From Smittia aterrima (Eukaryota > Arthropoda > Insecta > Diptera > Chironomidae), in contig CP093830.1 in the NCBI GenBank assembly GCA_033063855.1, positions 19,282,854 to 19,346,853 of the forward strand: DNA of 64,000 nucleotides, in the 5' to 3' direction. A program made the position numbers and the translations under genes. Each line of letters opens with the position of its first letter. Position 1 is the stretch's first letter. The notes under the pieces were generated by a model that saw only the letters and a list, made by a program, of their open reading frames with translations, did not search any database and was not told where the DNA came from. This document shows positions 25,334 to 36,410 of the stretch, piece after piece.

Positions 25334-28300
25334 GTCTTGGATAGAAATTTTTTATTTGTTCAGATTGATCTCTGCAGAATTTTTTGATAAAGAATTCAAG
25401 AAATTTAATGTTGAATTAAAAATGTGAATTTTCCTTATTGAAATAAAGAATTGTTGATGGAAAATCAACTTGAAATATATCAAATTAAATTGTTTTAATG
25501 AGAGAAGTCGACAAGAGAGTTTGGTAACGAATAACGTTCAAATATTTTTCAAAACCGATGTTGCCATCTTCAATTTCTTGGTTTGAAAAATATTTATTTA
25601 AATAATTTCTACAACGAACAGTCCTTAATTAAAATTAATACCATCAACACATTCAGCTTCCCTAATCAATCAAATCATTTTCCTTCGAATCAAAACTTAA
25701 ATTTTCAAACACATAGACCTTATGATTAACTAACCAATTAAGTAAATTGATATTGATTGGATAATGAGAGGACGTCGCTTTCGAGTTGCTTTAGATTGAG
25801 TTGTCACATCAGGTGATCGATTTGATTGACGGATTAGTTTCATTATATGTCGCTCTTTGATGCTAAGTGCTTTGAATCATCACCAATCTGTTACTCTCGA
25901 TCGATATTCCCTGTGAAGCCTTTGAAATGTTTAAATTATCAATCTGATAATTAAAATTCAACTTTGCTTTGAGCTAGCTAATAATTTTAATTACTAAATT
26001 CGATTAATTAGGAGAAACAAAAAAGAAAAGCTTTTACTAAAATTCCAATAATTTTTCCGAGTAATTAAGCCTCATCATAATATTTCGGTGGCATTACGGT
26101 GTTGACCGAATGAGCTAAAACTGCCCGTGCATTGATCTCGTCATTCAATATTAAAGTCTTCGTCATGTTCGGCTTTATCGTACTCTCATTCAAAGCTCAT
26201 TCCGAAATTAAATATAATAACAGAGTCGAGCTATCTCCCTCTCTCTCTTTCTTTTTCTGTGAGAACTTTGCAAGCTGAGCTTGAAACTTTTCCAACGCCT
26301 GTCATTCTTGTAAAGATAAGTTTCGACCTCCCCGCCAAGCAAGCCAATGAATCATGCAGCACATCGCGGTTTACTTTCTTTCCTTCCACTTCCTTTCATT
26401 GAATTTCATTGTCCAGCTTAACCGCAACGCTTTTCCACATCATTTCCGCAATTTAAAAGTTTATTTTTGTTGAATTTCAGCGTTGTCAGCAATCGTGTTG
26501 TCATTTCACTTTCCAGCTTTTGCTTGTTGTAGGAAATATTTCGAATGTTGGCAAAACATGATTAATTATGCACATCGCAGAATAATGAAGCCAGAGAAAA
26601 ATGTTTTGATGAATAATGAAAGAGATTTATAAGCGACTAGCGTTTTTTAATTTGACGGACGAGCAATGACGGCGGTTAAAGAAAATTATTAATTTAAATT
26701 AATTAATCGAGGTTCGTCGTGAATATGGAAATTTCCATCGCTCGTGCATTGTTATAGTTTTACAATTTGTGATGACTTTCTCTCGCTTTTGCAACGTCGT
26801 CCCATCAATGCGCGGCAAACGATTCTGTTCGTGTCATTGAGAAACATGGAAAAGCTTTTAAGGGAATCCATGATTGTGAAGTGAGTAGAGACGACGTTGA
26901 AAGGAAAACTGTCGTTGACCCACATTCGTCGCGGCTTTTGAAATGAATTTTCTCCGATCAACGTTGAGTTAAACAATGAAACGATACTCAGAGTTATAAA
27001 GGTTTCGTTGTTACTCAAGCAGATTAACTCGCATAAAGCTTCGTTTTAATTTAAAGCTTCTCGAGGAAAATTGAGTGATTTCAGTTTACATCAAAAACTT
27101 TCGAGTTTAATATTTTAATGAAATTTCCATAATGCTGAAATAATTTTCTTAGCTCTTTGGTGCAATTATAAGTGTTTGCGTTTCCTTGGAGCCTTCGTCG
27201 AGCTAATTTTTACGTGGGAATTCCTTTGGGCCATTAAATATTCAAGGAAACCTTCTGACCTTGCTCAAGAAAGGTGATTGTTATGTATTTACGGGGTTTT
27301 CACGAGTTGCTTGCCGGAAAACCACAAAATTTCTCTCTGCAACGGACGTCAACCTGTCCTCGCTTGTTTGACATCTCCTGACCCGACCGAAAAAGTTTGG
27401 AGTGGACCAAACGAGTCTTAAAATCTGATTTTATCGTTCACTTACTTACCCCGACCACTCCTCGTGAAATTATGCGTGAATACAATGAAAATAAATCATT
27501 TTTAAATCATGATTTTGAACAAACCCATTACTTTTATGAACCTAAAACTCTTTTTGGTTAACAGATTCCCATCCGCGATAATGGAACGAGCGAGAAAAGT
27601 GTTCACAAATAGCATTGAAGCCTCGAATGTCAGAAGGAGCATCATTCAAATGTCTAACTTTATTGTGGGGTCTGACGTTTGGAATTTCCATTTGAATCTC
27701 GGGTAGAGGCTTCTTTGCACTTTACGATGTTGTGTGAAAGTGCGCGCTCGCGCCCCTTTCTTCCTCCCTTTTACGATGATGAAGTCTCTCTCGCGCTCAG
27801 CTATAAACAGCAGCTTCAGCAACGGAGAGCTTAGATTGCTGCGAAAGAGGCATAAAGTTGAATATTATAAACACAACCTCGCCTACTCGCTTTTCGAAAC
27901 GGAAGCATTTAGGTTTTATTATGGTAAACTGTGATGGGGCGAAATTACACACGAAACAAATAACTTTTGATTACTGCGAACGTCTTGAGTTGCTTCTTGA
28001 TTGTTTATATTGCAAACTCTTCCGCTTCCTTTGCTTTCTCTCTCTCTCCTACGATGCGTCTCGAGACGTTCCGTTGTGTTGAAGATTATTTTGTCTGTTT
28101 TTCATTTCGCCATGGCATTATTACGTTGTTCATGTAGAACGCAGATCATCATGCCTCGACAGGCTTTTGTTGAATTACTTTTCCAGCGAGGTCATTGACT
28201 TCTCTTGACTCTAGACGTGACTCTTCAATTTAATTTTGTAACATTCAACTGGATATCGCTTACGTGACATCAACATGAAGTCACTAACAGATTGGATTTT

Positions 28301-29345
28301 GTTTTTCCATCTCTTCATGTCCCACCAACGAACGACGACAGACAGAATGGTGAACATATTATGTGGAAATTAATAATTTATTCTTCATGTTCAGCTTCAC
28401 ATTCAGCTCTTTTTCGGAAAGCTCTTGAAAAATTTGAGTTTTAAATAATAAACCGAAATATGGTAAACGGAAGGAAGAAGTGATGTCTGATACGTGAAGT
28501 TCTTAAAGCGGATTATCGAAGATGGAGGAAACATAAAATCCACAATCCCTTTCATCCTACGACGAGATTATCGCCTTTAAAAAGCTTCTTGAAGTCTGGT
28601 AAAAAATCTTTGTCGGTTTTTCTTTGTGAATAAACAAGAAAAAAAGTCGTGAGCGCCTTTAGCATTTCCCCAACTTCCTTTTGCCATAATTTCTCTTCAT
28701 AATTAATTGTTTGCTGATCTATTTGCCTTCATTAAATCATTGTGTCATTCCTTCGTGCTCTATCCTTTTTGAAATGTTTACTAATCTTGTAATTCGAAGG
28801 GAAAAAAGGATTAGACGTTTGTTTGTTTCGAAGGAAGGGAAATACTTTAACACGCGAGCCACTCAAAGTCCTCGCTTCGAAGGCAAATTATTTATCCGCT
28901 TTCATCACTTTGCTCGAAAAAAAAAGTTTAATGGAAAGTTTTCGGCTCAAAGTATTGACTTAAAAGAAAAAAAAAGCTTTAAAAGGAGTTTCATTTTGGT
29001 AGATTCATATTTAATTTTATTAAATTTTGTAATTGCAGATTGAAAATTAATTTTGTGAATTTAGATAAAAATTTAAATTTCTGTTTTCGTTCTTAGAAGA
29101 AATAAATTGTTTTTCCATGTGAAACTTTGCATAAACAGTGGAAAGTTTATTTTTTATCATTTTTTTTTTGTTAGACAGATGGAAACTGAAAGTTAAAAAC
29201 AATTTACTATAAGCATTCGTAGTCAATTTTGCTAACAAAAATTGTTGTTAGCGAAATAACTCGTGAGTGATTCAAAAACCAAATCCTTAAAATTGATGTA
29301 ATTTAGAGCACAGCCGCGTTAAATTAAATGAAACCTTTTTCAGTT
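25334..29345. other. Intergenic region, no gene seen
   Basis: It contains the zinc-finger 3' UTR, then about 4 kb of AT-rich DNA without a supportable gene. From about 29090 to 29310 it matches the flanks of the alanine-rich genes (copies near 30765-30900 and 32876-33090), so the repeated unit of the cluster begins there. Confidence 0.55.
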
Positions 29346-29472
29346 GATGGAGTGTTTGAAGAGATGGTTTCGATCAAATTGCAGTCAAATGACTCATCAA
29401 TTGTTGTCAATATGTTATTGACTCGATACTGATGACATTCGATTGACGTAAGCAAAATTATTAAAGATGTTT
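29346..29472 (+). repeat. Cluster flank repeat, forward copy upstream of AR1
   Basis: First of five forward copies of an imperfect repeat running from GAGATGG through GACTCATCAATTGTTGTCAA to GATTGACGTA and GATGTTT. It lies about 340 bases upstream of the AR1 start codon. Confidence 0.75.
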
Positions 29473-29673
29473 TTAAAACAAAAACAAAAGAATGTTTATA
29501 AATGATACTTACGATACCTACGCAGTTGAGCAAGTAGATAGATTTTTATGCAACACTTTCTATTTTGCATATGGTTTTAACCAATTGAATCTGTAATTTG
29601 CTTAATGATTTCGAGAGATTTATTACCTTAAGCATAAAGCCAATAAATATGGGCCTAGGAAAAGTTCGTATCC

Positions 29674-29770
29674 GATGGAAACGTGTACACTATCAGCAAT
29701 ACTCATCAACGAAAAGCGGTAGAAAATTTTAGTATAAAGAGGCTGCGTGAAACTATTTTCTTCACATCAG
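29674..29770 (+). promoter_or_regulatory. AR1 promoter
   Basis: A conserved upstream block (GATGGAAACG, then ACTCATCAACG) is followed by TATAAA at 29733-29738, GGCTGCGTGAAACTA and an initiator-like TTCACATCAG near 29761-29770. The same arrangement recurs before AR2 to AR5. Confidence 0.75.
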
Positions 29771-29812
29771 CTCAAGTTTATTTCAAGACAAATCTCAAAT
29801 ATAAAACAAAAG

Positions 29813-30192
29813 ATGAAATTCTTCTTAATTGTCAGTTTCGTTATTATTGCGATGATCGGTGAGTTGTTGCATTAGGATTTCTCTTTATCAGTCTAACCTT
29901 TTTTTCAGCAAACGCAGCAGCACAAACACCAACCCTTGCAGCAGGACTACCAGCAGTAGTAGCAGAATTACAGGCTTTACTAACATCAACGGTAGCATCA
30001 ATTCAAGCAATAATAACAGGAGTAATTGCAGCATTACAAGCATTTTTAACCCCACTTGGAACCCAATTACCTGCAACAGGAGGACCCACATTACAAACAT
30101 TCCTTGCCGAAACAATTGCAGCATTACAAGTATTATTTGCAGAAGTGGCAGCAGCATTGCAAGTAATACTAGCAAAAGTAACAGCAGCATAA
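29813..30192 (+). CDS. AR1: secreted Ala/Leu/Gln-rich 11-residue-repeat protein
   Basis: I do not recognise this family. Exons 29813-29858 and 29909-30192 (phase-1 intron of 50 bases) give 109 residues. MKFFLIVSFVIIAMIANAAA is a typical signal peptide, with mature protein expected from Q21. The rest is almost all Ala, Leu, Val, Ile, Gln and Thr. Six 11-residue units begin at residues 36, 47, 58 and 77, 88, 99, each with [LI]Q at positions 1-2 (for example LQALLTSTVAS and LQVILAKVTAA). A Pro/Gly linker at about 64-76 separates two triplets, suggesting a helical hairpin. There is no Cys and almost no charge. The correct frame is seen only after splicing; the unspliced frame reads as Ser/Asn-rich. 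AR2 is its close paralogue. Confidence 0.85.
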
Positions 30193-30344
30193 GCAGAAAT
30201 AGCTGCAAAAATTCATAAAGTTGATAAATCGCAAGAATTTTGATAAAAAGTAATTAGGACCAAAAAATAAGTGCCAACTTTTTTTTTATTAATATTACTT
30301 TTTACACAAGATTATACAAAACTGTACTCTCCAATCTTTTTTTA

Positions 30345-30392
30345 AATAAACAATTCCATTCAGCTAACAAAACAGTTTTATCAATTGAGTGA
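30345..30392 (+). terminator. AR1 poly(A) region
   Basis: AATAAA at 30345-30350 is followed by the conserved CAGCTAACAAAACAG and TTTATCAATTGA, shared at AR2 and in part at most other copies. Confidence 0.7.
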
Positions 30393-30897
30393 TGAGAGCG
30401 ATCTTCACAAAACTTCTAACTTTTTTTAAAAAAAAAATAAGAATACCGGTCACTGTTGATCTGGTAGAAAGTATTTTTCGTTTAAAATCTTTGACATCAA
30501 TTTGAGTACTTTTTACCAATAAAAATAAACAAAACTTATGCATCTTAATTTTCAAGGCTTCGCGTGGAAAGTTCGCACTATCAGTTTGTACTACGCTTCT
30601 GTCAAAGAGTGATTCATGTCGGTGCATGGATGTGACATTAAAGAGTTTGCGATGATTTGAGTTTAAAGGAGCACAAAGGATGTCTATTGATAGAGAAAAT
30701 TTCATCTTCAAAATTTGAATTGATTAATGAATGTATCATGTTGTCGCATGTGCTTGATCAAATAATAGAAATGTTTATTTTTATCATATTTTTGTTAGAC
30801 AGATGGAAACTTAAAGTTAAAAACAATTCACTATTCCGTAGTCAATTTCGCCAAAAAAAAATTGTTGTGACAGAAAATACTCATGAGTTATTCGAAA

Positions 30898-31302
30898 ATT
30901 GAAGACTTATTTTATTTATACCTGTCAATTCATTTTTTCGTCTGCAAAAAATACTCGCATGTTCTACTATGTATGTCATCTTTCCATCTTCTTTTTGGAC
31001 GACCTCTTTTCCTTGTTGCGTCGGGTGTCCATTCTTCTACCAAGTGCGGGAATCTTTCTGGAGGGTGTCTGCTAATGTGTCCAGCCCAGTTCCACTTCAG
31101 TTCTTGAGTTGATTGCACTACGTCTTTGACTTTCGTTGTTTTCCTTATTCTTGTGTTGCTTATTTTATCGCTCAAACGGATATTCATCATAGATCGCTCC
31201 ATGTTTCTTTGCGCGACCGCCAACTTTTCTTTGTTTTGATCCGTTAGTGACCAAGTTTGTGCTCCATACGTAAATACAGGAAGGACATTATTTACAATTG
31301 AA
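30898..31302 (-). mobile_element. 5'-truncated non-LTR retrotransposon fragment
   Basis: The minus strand encodes the C-terminal end of a retrotransposon reverse transcriptase ORF, of RTE- or CR1-like type: VLPVFTYGAQTWSLTDQ, then RNMERSMMNIRLSDKI, ELKWNWAGHISR and KRGRPKRRWKDDI, ending at 30933. The insert of about 399 bases is flanked by ATTGAA at 30898-30903 and 31297-31302, which looks like a target-site duplication. The paralogous flank before AR3 (about 33078-33090) has one ATTGAA and no insert, giving an empty-site comparison. Only the 3' end of the element is present, so it cannot move on its own. Confidence 0.85.
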
Positions 31303-31349
31303 TAATTTAGAGCAATGCCGAATCAAACTAAATGGAACTTTTTTATTTT

Positions 31350-31490
31350 ATGGAGTATTTGCAGAGATGGCTTTGATAAAATTGTTCGTATCATTTGACT
31401 CATCAATTGTTGTCAAAAAGATTGTCAATTTGTTATTGATTCGATATTAACAACGTTCGATTGACGTAGAGAAAATTATTAAAGATGTTT
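31350..31490 (+). repeat. Cluster flank repeat, forward copy upstream of AR2
   Basis: Contains GCAGAGATGGCTTTGAT, GACTCATCAATTGTTGTCAA, CGATATTAACAACGTTCGAT and GACGTAG, ending at GATGTTT. It is close in sequence to the copy before AR3. Confidence 0.78.
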
Positions 31491-31712
31491 TGTAACAAAA
31501 ACAAAAGATTATTTACAAATTATACTAATGCGAACGAACTGCATAAAGACGATAACTACGCAGTTGGCTAAAAAAAATTTATGCTTCATTTCACATTTTC
31601 CAAATGTTCTTAACCAGTTGTAATATAATCTGTAATGTGCCCAAAGCAATCAAGAGCTTTTTAGCTTTACCATGAAGCTTATAGATATGAGCATTTCAAA
31701 AATTTGTATTCA

Positions 31713-31795
31713 GATGAAAACGTCCACACTAACAGCAAAGCGTTAGAAAACTTTAGTATAAAGAGGCTGCGTGAAACTACTTTCTTCACTTCAGA
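31713..31795 (+). promoter_or_regulatory. AR2 promoter
   Basis: Conserved block AACGTCCACACTAACAGCA, TATAAA at 31757-31762, then GAGGCTGCGTGAAACTA and initiator-like CTTCACTTCAG. Confidence 0.78.
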
Positions 31796-31854
31796 TCAAG
31801 TTTAATTCAAAACCAATCTCAAATTCAAAACCAATCTCAAATCTAAAACAAAAG

Positions 31855-32263
31855 ATGAAATTCTTCTTAATTATCAGTTTCGTTATTATTGCGATGATCG
31901 GTGAGTTGTTGCATTAGGATTTTTTTTATCAGTCTAACCTTTTTTTCAGCAAACGTATCAGCACAAACACCAACCCTTGCAGCAGGACTAACAGCACTAG
32001 TAGCAGCAGTACAAGCTTTACTAACATCAACGGTAGCAACAATTCAAGCAATAATAACAGGAGTAGTAGCAGCATTACAAGCATTACTAACACCACTATT
32101 ACCTGCACTTGAAACGGAACCAGCAGCAACAGGACCATCATTACAAATATTCCTTGCCGAACTAGTTGCAGCATTACAAATATTATTAGCTGAAGTAGCA
32201 GCAAAAATACAAATAATACTAGCAGAAGTAGCAGCAGCATTACTTGTAGGACTAGCAGCATAA
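31855..32263 (+). CDS. AR2: secreted Ala/Leu/Gln-rich 11-residue-repeat protein
   Basis: Paralogue of AR1, lying in a recently duplicated segment. Exons 31855-31900 and 31950-32263 (intron 49 bases) give 119 residues. The signal peptide is MKFFLIISFVIIAMIANVSA. Units of 11 residues begin at 36, 47, 58 and again at 80, 91, 102, 113 (for example IQAIITGVVAA and IQIILAEVAAA), so AR2 has one more partial C-terminal unit than AR1. A Pro/Glu/Thr linker at 64-79 separates the blocks. Ala is mostly GCA. Function is unknown: each unit fits a hydrophobic helix of 11 residues per three turns. No Cys is present. Confidence 0.86.
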
Positions 32264-32404
32264 GCAGATATAGCTGAAAAAATTCATAAAGTTGATAAAT
32301 CGCTAGAATCTTGATAAAAAGTAATTAGAACCAAGAAATCAGTAATAATATTACTTTTAACACAAGATTATACAAAACAGTACTCTCCAATATTTTTTTT
32401 TGCA

Positions 32405-32450
32405 AATAAACAATTTTATTCAGCTAACAAAACAGTTTTATCAATTGAGT
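32405..32450 (+). terminator. AR2 poly(A) region
   Basis: AATAAA at 32405-32410 followed by ATTCAGCTAACAAAACAG and TTTATCAATTGA, nearly identical to AR1. Confidence 0.72.
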
Positions 32451-33126
32451 GATGAGAGAGATCTTCATAAAACTACTTTTACTCTAACTTTTTAAAAAAA
32501 TTAAGAATACCGGTCACTGTTGATCTGGTAGAAAGTATTTTTCGTTTAAAATCTTTGACATTAATTTGAGTATCTTTTGCTTTCTCCCATGTTATATGGA
32601 AGTTTGATTCATTTTCCACAAAAAGAATAAACAAAATTTAGGCATCTAAATTGAAGCGTGGAAAGCTTGGACTATAAGTTTGTACCGTGCTTCTGTCAAA
32701 GAGTTTTTCAGGTCGCTGCATTGATGTGACAAGTTTGCAATGCGCCGATTTGAGTTTCAAGGAGCACAAAGGAGTCTGTTGATATAGAAAATTTCTTCAA
32801 AATTTGAATTGATTAATGAATGTATCACAATATCGTCTTGAGATAACCGTATGTCGTGAGATTTTGGATGAATTTGAAATAAATTGTTTTTCGATGTGAA
32901 ACCTTGCATAAACAGTGGAAAGTTTATTTTTTATCATTTATTTTAGACAGATGGAAACTGAAAGTTAAAAACAATTTACTATGAGCATTTGTAGTCAATT
33001 TTGCCGAATAAAAAACAAAAAGAAATGCAAAAAAATGTTGTTACTGATAAAACTTGTGAGTGACTCAAAAATCATTGAAGTAATTTAGAACAAAGTCGAA
33101 TCAAACTAAATGAAACTTTTTTATTT

Positions 33127-33267
33127 GATGGAGTATTTGCAGAGATGGTTTTGATAAAATTGTTCGTATCATTTGACTCATCAATTGTTGTCAAAAAGAT
33201 TGTCAATTTGTTGTTGATTTGATATTAACAACGTTCGATTAACGTAGAAAAATTATTAAAGATGTTT
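33127..33267 (+). repeat. Cluster flank repeat, forward copy upstream of AR3
   Basis: Contains GCAGAGATGGTTTTGAT, GACTCATCAATTGTTGTCAA and AACAACGTTCGATTAACGTAG, ending at GATGTTT. Together with the reverse copy at 34753-34862 it brackets AR3. Confidence 0.78.
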
Positions 33268-33488
33268 TATAAGAAAAACAAAAGATTATTTACAAATGAT
33301 ACTAATGCGAACTCTAAAAAGACGATAACTACGCAGTTGGACAAGAAGATAGATTTTATGCTTCATTTAACATTTTACACATGTCCTTAACCAGTTGGAA
33401 CATAATCTGTAATCTTCTTAATGTTATCAAGAACTTTTTAGCTGTACCATGAAGCTTATAAATAGAGTAATTTAAAAATTTGTATTTA

Positions 33489-33569
33489 GATGGAAACGTC
33501 CACACTAACAGCAAAGCGTTGGAAAGTTTTAGTATAAAGGGGCTGCGTGAAACTATTTTCTTCACTTCA
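33489..33569 (+). promoter_or_regulatory. AR3 promoter
   Basis: Block GATGGAAACGTCCACACTAA, TATAAA at 33533-33538, GGGGCTGCGTGAAACTA and initiator-like TTCACTTCAA. Confidence 0.78.
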
Positions 33570-33619
33570 ATCAAGTTTAATTCGCACCAAGTCAAATACC
33601 AAGTCTACTAAAACAAAAG

Positions 33620-34375
33620 ATGAAATTCTTTTTAATTGTCAGTTTCGTTACTATTGCGATGATCGGTGAGTAGTTGCATTAGGAGTTCGCCTTATCAGCC
33701 TAACTACTATTTTTAGCAAATGTAGCAGCACAATGCCCCGCTCAGGCCGCAGCAGACGCTGCAGCACAAGCAGCAATATTAGCCGATCAAGCAGCTACAG
33801 AAGCAACGAAAACTGCGGAAGTGGCAGCAACTGCTGCATTACAAGCACAAGCACGAGTAACATCATTACAAGCACAATTATTAGCAGAGGCAGCAAATGC
33901 AACTGCAGAAGCCATTCAAGTTGCAGAAGCAGCAGCCGCAGAGGCAATAAGAGTTGCTGAAGCAGGAGTTCTAACACCAGCCGAAAAAGCAGCAATTGCA
34001 GTAGAAGTTGCTGCAGCCGCAGCCACTAAAGCAGCGTCAGTAGCACTAAGAGCTGCAGAACTTTCAGCGGACCTAGCAATTGCTCAAGAAATAGCAGTTG
34101 CAGCATCATCTGCATCAATTAAAGCAGCTGACGAAGCAGTGACAGCAGTAGCAGCAGCAAAAGCTGCAGCAGCAGAAGCAATAAGAACTGCAGAAATAGC
34201 AGCATCGGCAACAGAAATTTGTGCAGCAAATGAAGCGGAACCAGCAGCTGCAGCATTACAAGCAATTCTATCGCCAGTAGTATCATCATTACAAGTAACA
34301 GTAGCATCAGTATTAGCAGCAGTAGCAGCTATACTAGCAGCAGTAATTGCATCAGTAGTAGCTGTATTAAAATAA
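33620..34375 (+). CDS. AR3: secreted Ala/Glu-rich protein with AR1-type tail (chimera)
   Basis: Exons 33620-33665 and 33717-34375 (intron 51 bases) give 234 residues, the longest of the family. The signal peptide is MKFFLIVSFVTIAMIANVAA. The body is Ala/Glu-rich with paired 11-residue units (AEAIQVAEAAA and the adjacent AEAIRVAEAGV) and the signature TPAEKAAIAVEVAAAA from residue 102. From residue 196 the character changes to AR1-like units beginning at 196, 207, 218 and 229 (LQAILSPVVSS is the first). Cys22 and Cys184 could form a disulfide. No enzyme motif is seen. A secreted, long helical protein is the best structural guess. Confidence 0.87.
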
Positions 34376-34438
34376 GCAAAGAATTATTTAGAGTTCAGTT
34401 TTGTTGAATATATTCATGATACAAAACAATACTTATCA

Positions 34439-34484
34439 AATAAAAAATTTATCCAGCTAACAAAACAGTATTTATCATTTGAAC
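34439..34484 (+). terminator. AR3 poly(A) region
   Basis: AATAAA at 34439-34444 followed by CCAGCTAACAAAACAG, diverged after that from AR1 and AR2. Confidence 0.65.
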
Positions 34485-34724
34485 AAATATTATCTGAAAA
34501 ATACCGAAAATATTATAGAAAAGTATTTTTTTGACGAATGATCTTTTTTAAAACATTTATAAAATTTTCAAAACAGATCAAACCAGCCAATAAACCGACG
34601 TCACAGTCTGTGACTCACAGATATTTGTTTATCATATAGATTGACTCTTTTTATAGAAGGATATTTGCCAAATTTCTTTATACGAGAATAAAAAATGGAA
34701 TAATGTGTTATGAATAACTGTCAA

Positions 34725-34862
34725 TGCCACGAAGCGGCGCGTTTACCAAATAAAACATATGTAGAAATAGTTACCACGTCGATATCATCAATACCGAATT
34801 AAAAAACTACTGAATCTTTTTGATACCAACTGATGAGTCAGTTTCATCAGAACCATCTCTCA
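34725..34862 (-). repeat. Cluster flank repeat, reverse copy downstream of AR3, with hairpin
   Basis: Begins with TGCCACGAAGCGGC (imperfect hairpin), then AAACAT, CAACTGATGAGTCAG and AACCATCTC, which together are the reverse complement of the forward flank repeat. Confidence 0.7.
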
Positions 34863-35102
34863 TTTAGGAATAAGGAGCTAGTCTTGGCTATTTTGATAAA
34901 TTTTTTAATTATATCGGTCTCATGGTTTAATTGACAATAAATTTTCCATTGAATTAAATTTTATGCAGCTGCGCTGACTGTTGCCAAGATGAAGTCCTTT
35001 CATTTTGATTCTCTGCTCCTCCGTATTCTTTCGATAATTGCAGAAAAGAAATTTTCATATTTTTGCAATTTACGATATTCAAGGGAATTAAAAAAATATT
35101 TA

Positions 35103-35249
35103 TGATAGAGTATTTGCAGAGATGGCTTTGATAAAATTGTTCGTATCATTTGACTCATCAATTGTTGTCAAAGAGATTGTCAATTCGACAGTTGTCAATT
35201 CAATATTAACAGCGTTTGATTGACGTAGGGAAAATTATTAAAGATGTTT
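35103..35249 (+). repeat. Cluster flank repeat, forward copy upstream of AR4
   Basis: Contains GCAGAGATGGCTTTGAT, GACTCATCAATTGTTGTCAA, a local duplication of TTGTCAATTC, and GATTGACGTAG, ending at GATGTTT. Confidence 0.77.
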
Positions 35250-35478
35250 TATAAGAAAGACAAAAGATTATTTACAAATTATACCAATGCAAATTTCATA
35301 ACGAAAACTACGCAGTTGGATATAGAGAAAGATTTTATGCTTAATTCTACATTTTCCATATGTTCTTAACTGTAAGTTACAACTTGTATTATAATCTGTA
35401 ACCTGCTCAAAGCTATCAAAAGCTTTTTAGCTTTACCATTAAGCTTATAGATATGAGCATTTCAAAAATTTGTATCTT

Positions 35479-35580
35479 GATGGAAACGTCCACACTAACA
35501 GCAGCACTCATCAAAGCAAAACGCAAAAAAATTTTAGTATAAAGAGGCTGCGTGAAACTATTTTCATCACTTCAGATCAA
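35479..35580 (+). promoter_or_regulatory. AR4 promoter
   Basis: Block GATGGAAACGTCCACACTAA with GCACTCATCAA, TATAAA at 35538-35543, GAGGCTGCGTGAAACTA and initiator-like ATCACTTCAG. Confidence 0.78.
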
Positions 35581-35612
35581 GTTTATTTCATAATAACAAG
35601 TCTAAAACAAAA

Positions 35613-36210
35613 ATGAAATTCTTTATAATTGTCAGTTTCGTTACTATTGCGATGATCGGTGAGTAGTTGCATTATAAATTCGCTTTATCAGCCTAACCAT
35701 TATTTTTTAGCAAATATAGCAGCACAATGCCCAGCTCAGGTAGCAGCAGACGCTGCAGCACAAGTAGCAATATCAGCCGGAGAAACAGCTACAGTAGCAA
35801 CGCAAACAGCACAAGACGAAGCAGTTGAAGCAGCAAATGCAATTGGATTACGAGATCAATTACAACAACAAATATTAGACGAGGCAGAGCAAGAGAGATT
35901 AGATGCAATTGAAATTGCAGATGCAGCAACAGCAGAGGCACAAGCAGTTTTTGAAGCAGGTATTCTAACACCAGCCGAAAGAGCGGCAATTGCAGTAGAA
36001 GTCGCAGCTACAGCTGCAGCGAAAGCAGTGTTAGTAGCAGAAAAAGCAGCAGTACTTGCGGGAAACCTAGCAGATTTAACAGCTGCAGCGGTATTAGCAA
36101 CATCAGAATCAGATGCAGCAGCATCAGTAAGAGACATAGCAGTAACAGCATTTGAAGCTGCAGATGCAGAAGCAGTGAGACTTGCAGATATTGCAGCAGC
36201 AGAATGTTAA
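35613..36210 (+). CDS. AR4: secreted Ala/Glu-rich protein with terminal cysteines
   Basis: Exons 35613-35658 and 35711-36210 (intron 52 bases) give 181 residues, the same as AR5. The signal peptide is MKFFIIVSFVTIAMIANIAA. It is the most acidic and least repetitive of the Ala/Glu class (for example LDEAEQERLDAIEIADAA). The signature TPAERAAIAVEVAATA starts at residue 102, the same position as in AR3 and AR5. Cys22 lies just after the expected cleavage site and Cys181 is the last residue, so disulfide-linked dimers or chains are conceivable. The C-terminus VRLADIAAAEC matches AR5, which has His in place of the last Cys. Confidence 0.87.
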
Positions 36211-36364
36211 GTTCATATTAATGCTGCAATTCACGATCTTTGAGAGAAATGAAAAGAAGAATAACATTGAATTTAGTGTTCACTTTTTATTATTTTATTA
36301 ATATAATACCTTTTACAATGTGTAACAGAAGAGTACTTACCGAAACAATAATATTTTTTTCTCA

Positions 36365-36410
36365 AATAAACAATTTTATTCAGCAAACAAAACCGTTTTC
36401 ATCAATTAAA
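36365..36410 (+). terminator. AR4 poly(A) region
   Basis: AATAAA at 36365-36370 followed by ATTCAGCAAACAAAACCG and ATCAATTAAA, a slightly diverged copy of the block. Confidence 0.68.

Noticed and set aside
29859..30218. Ser/Asn-rich 119-residue open frame over AR1
   Set aside because: It runs through the intron in the wrong phase. Splicing with the signal exon gives the Ala/Leu frame shared by AR2.
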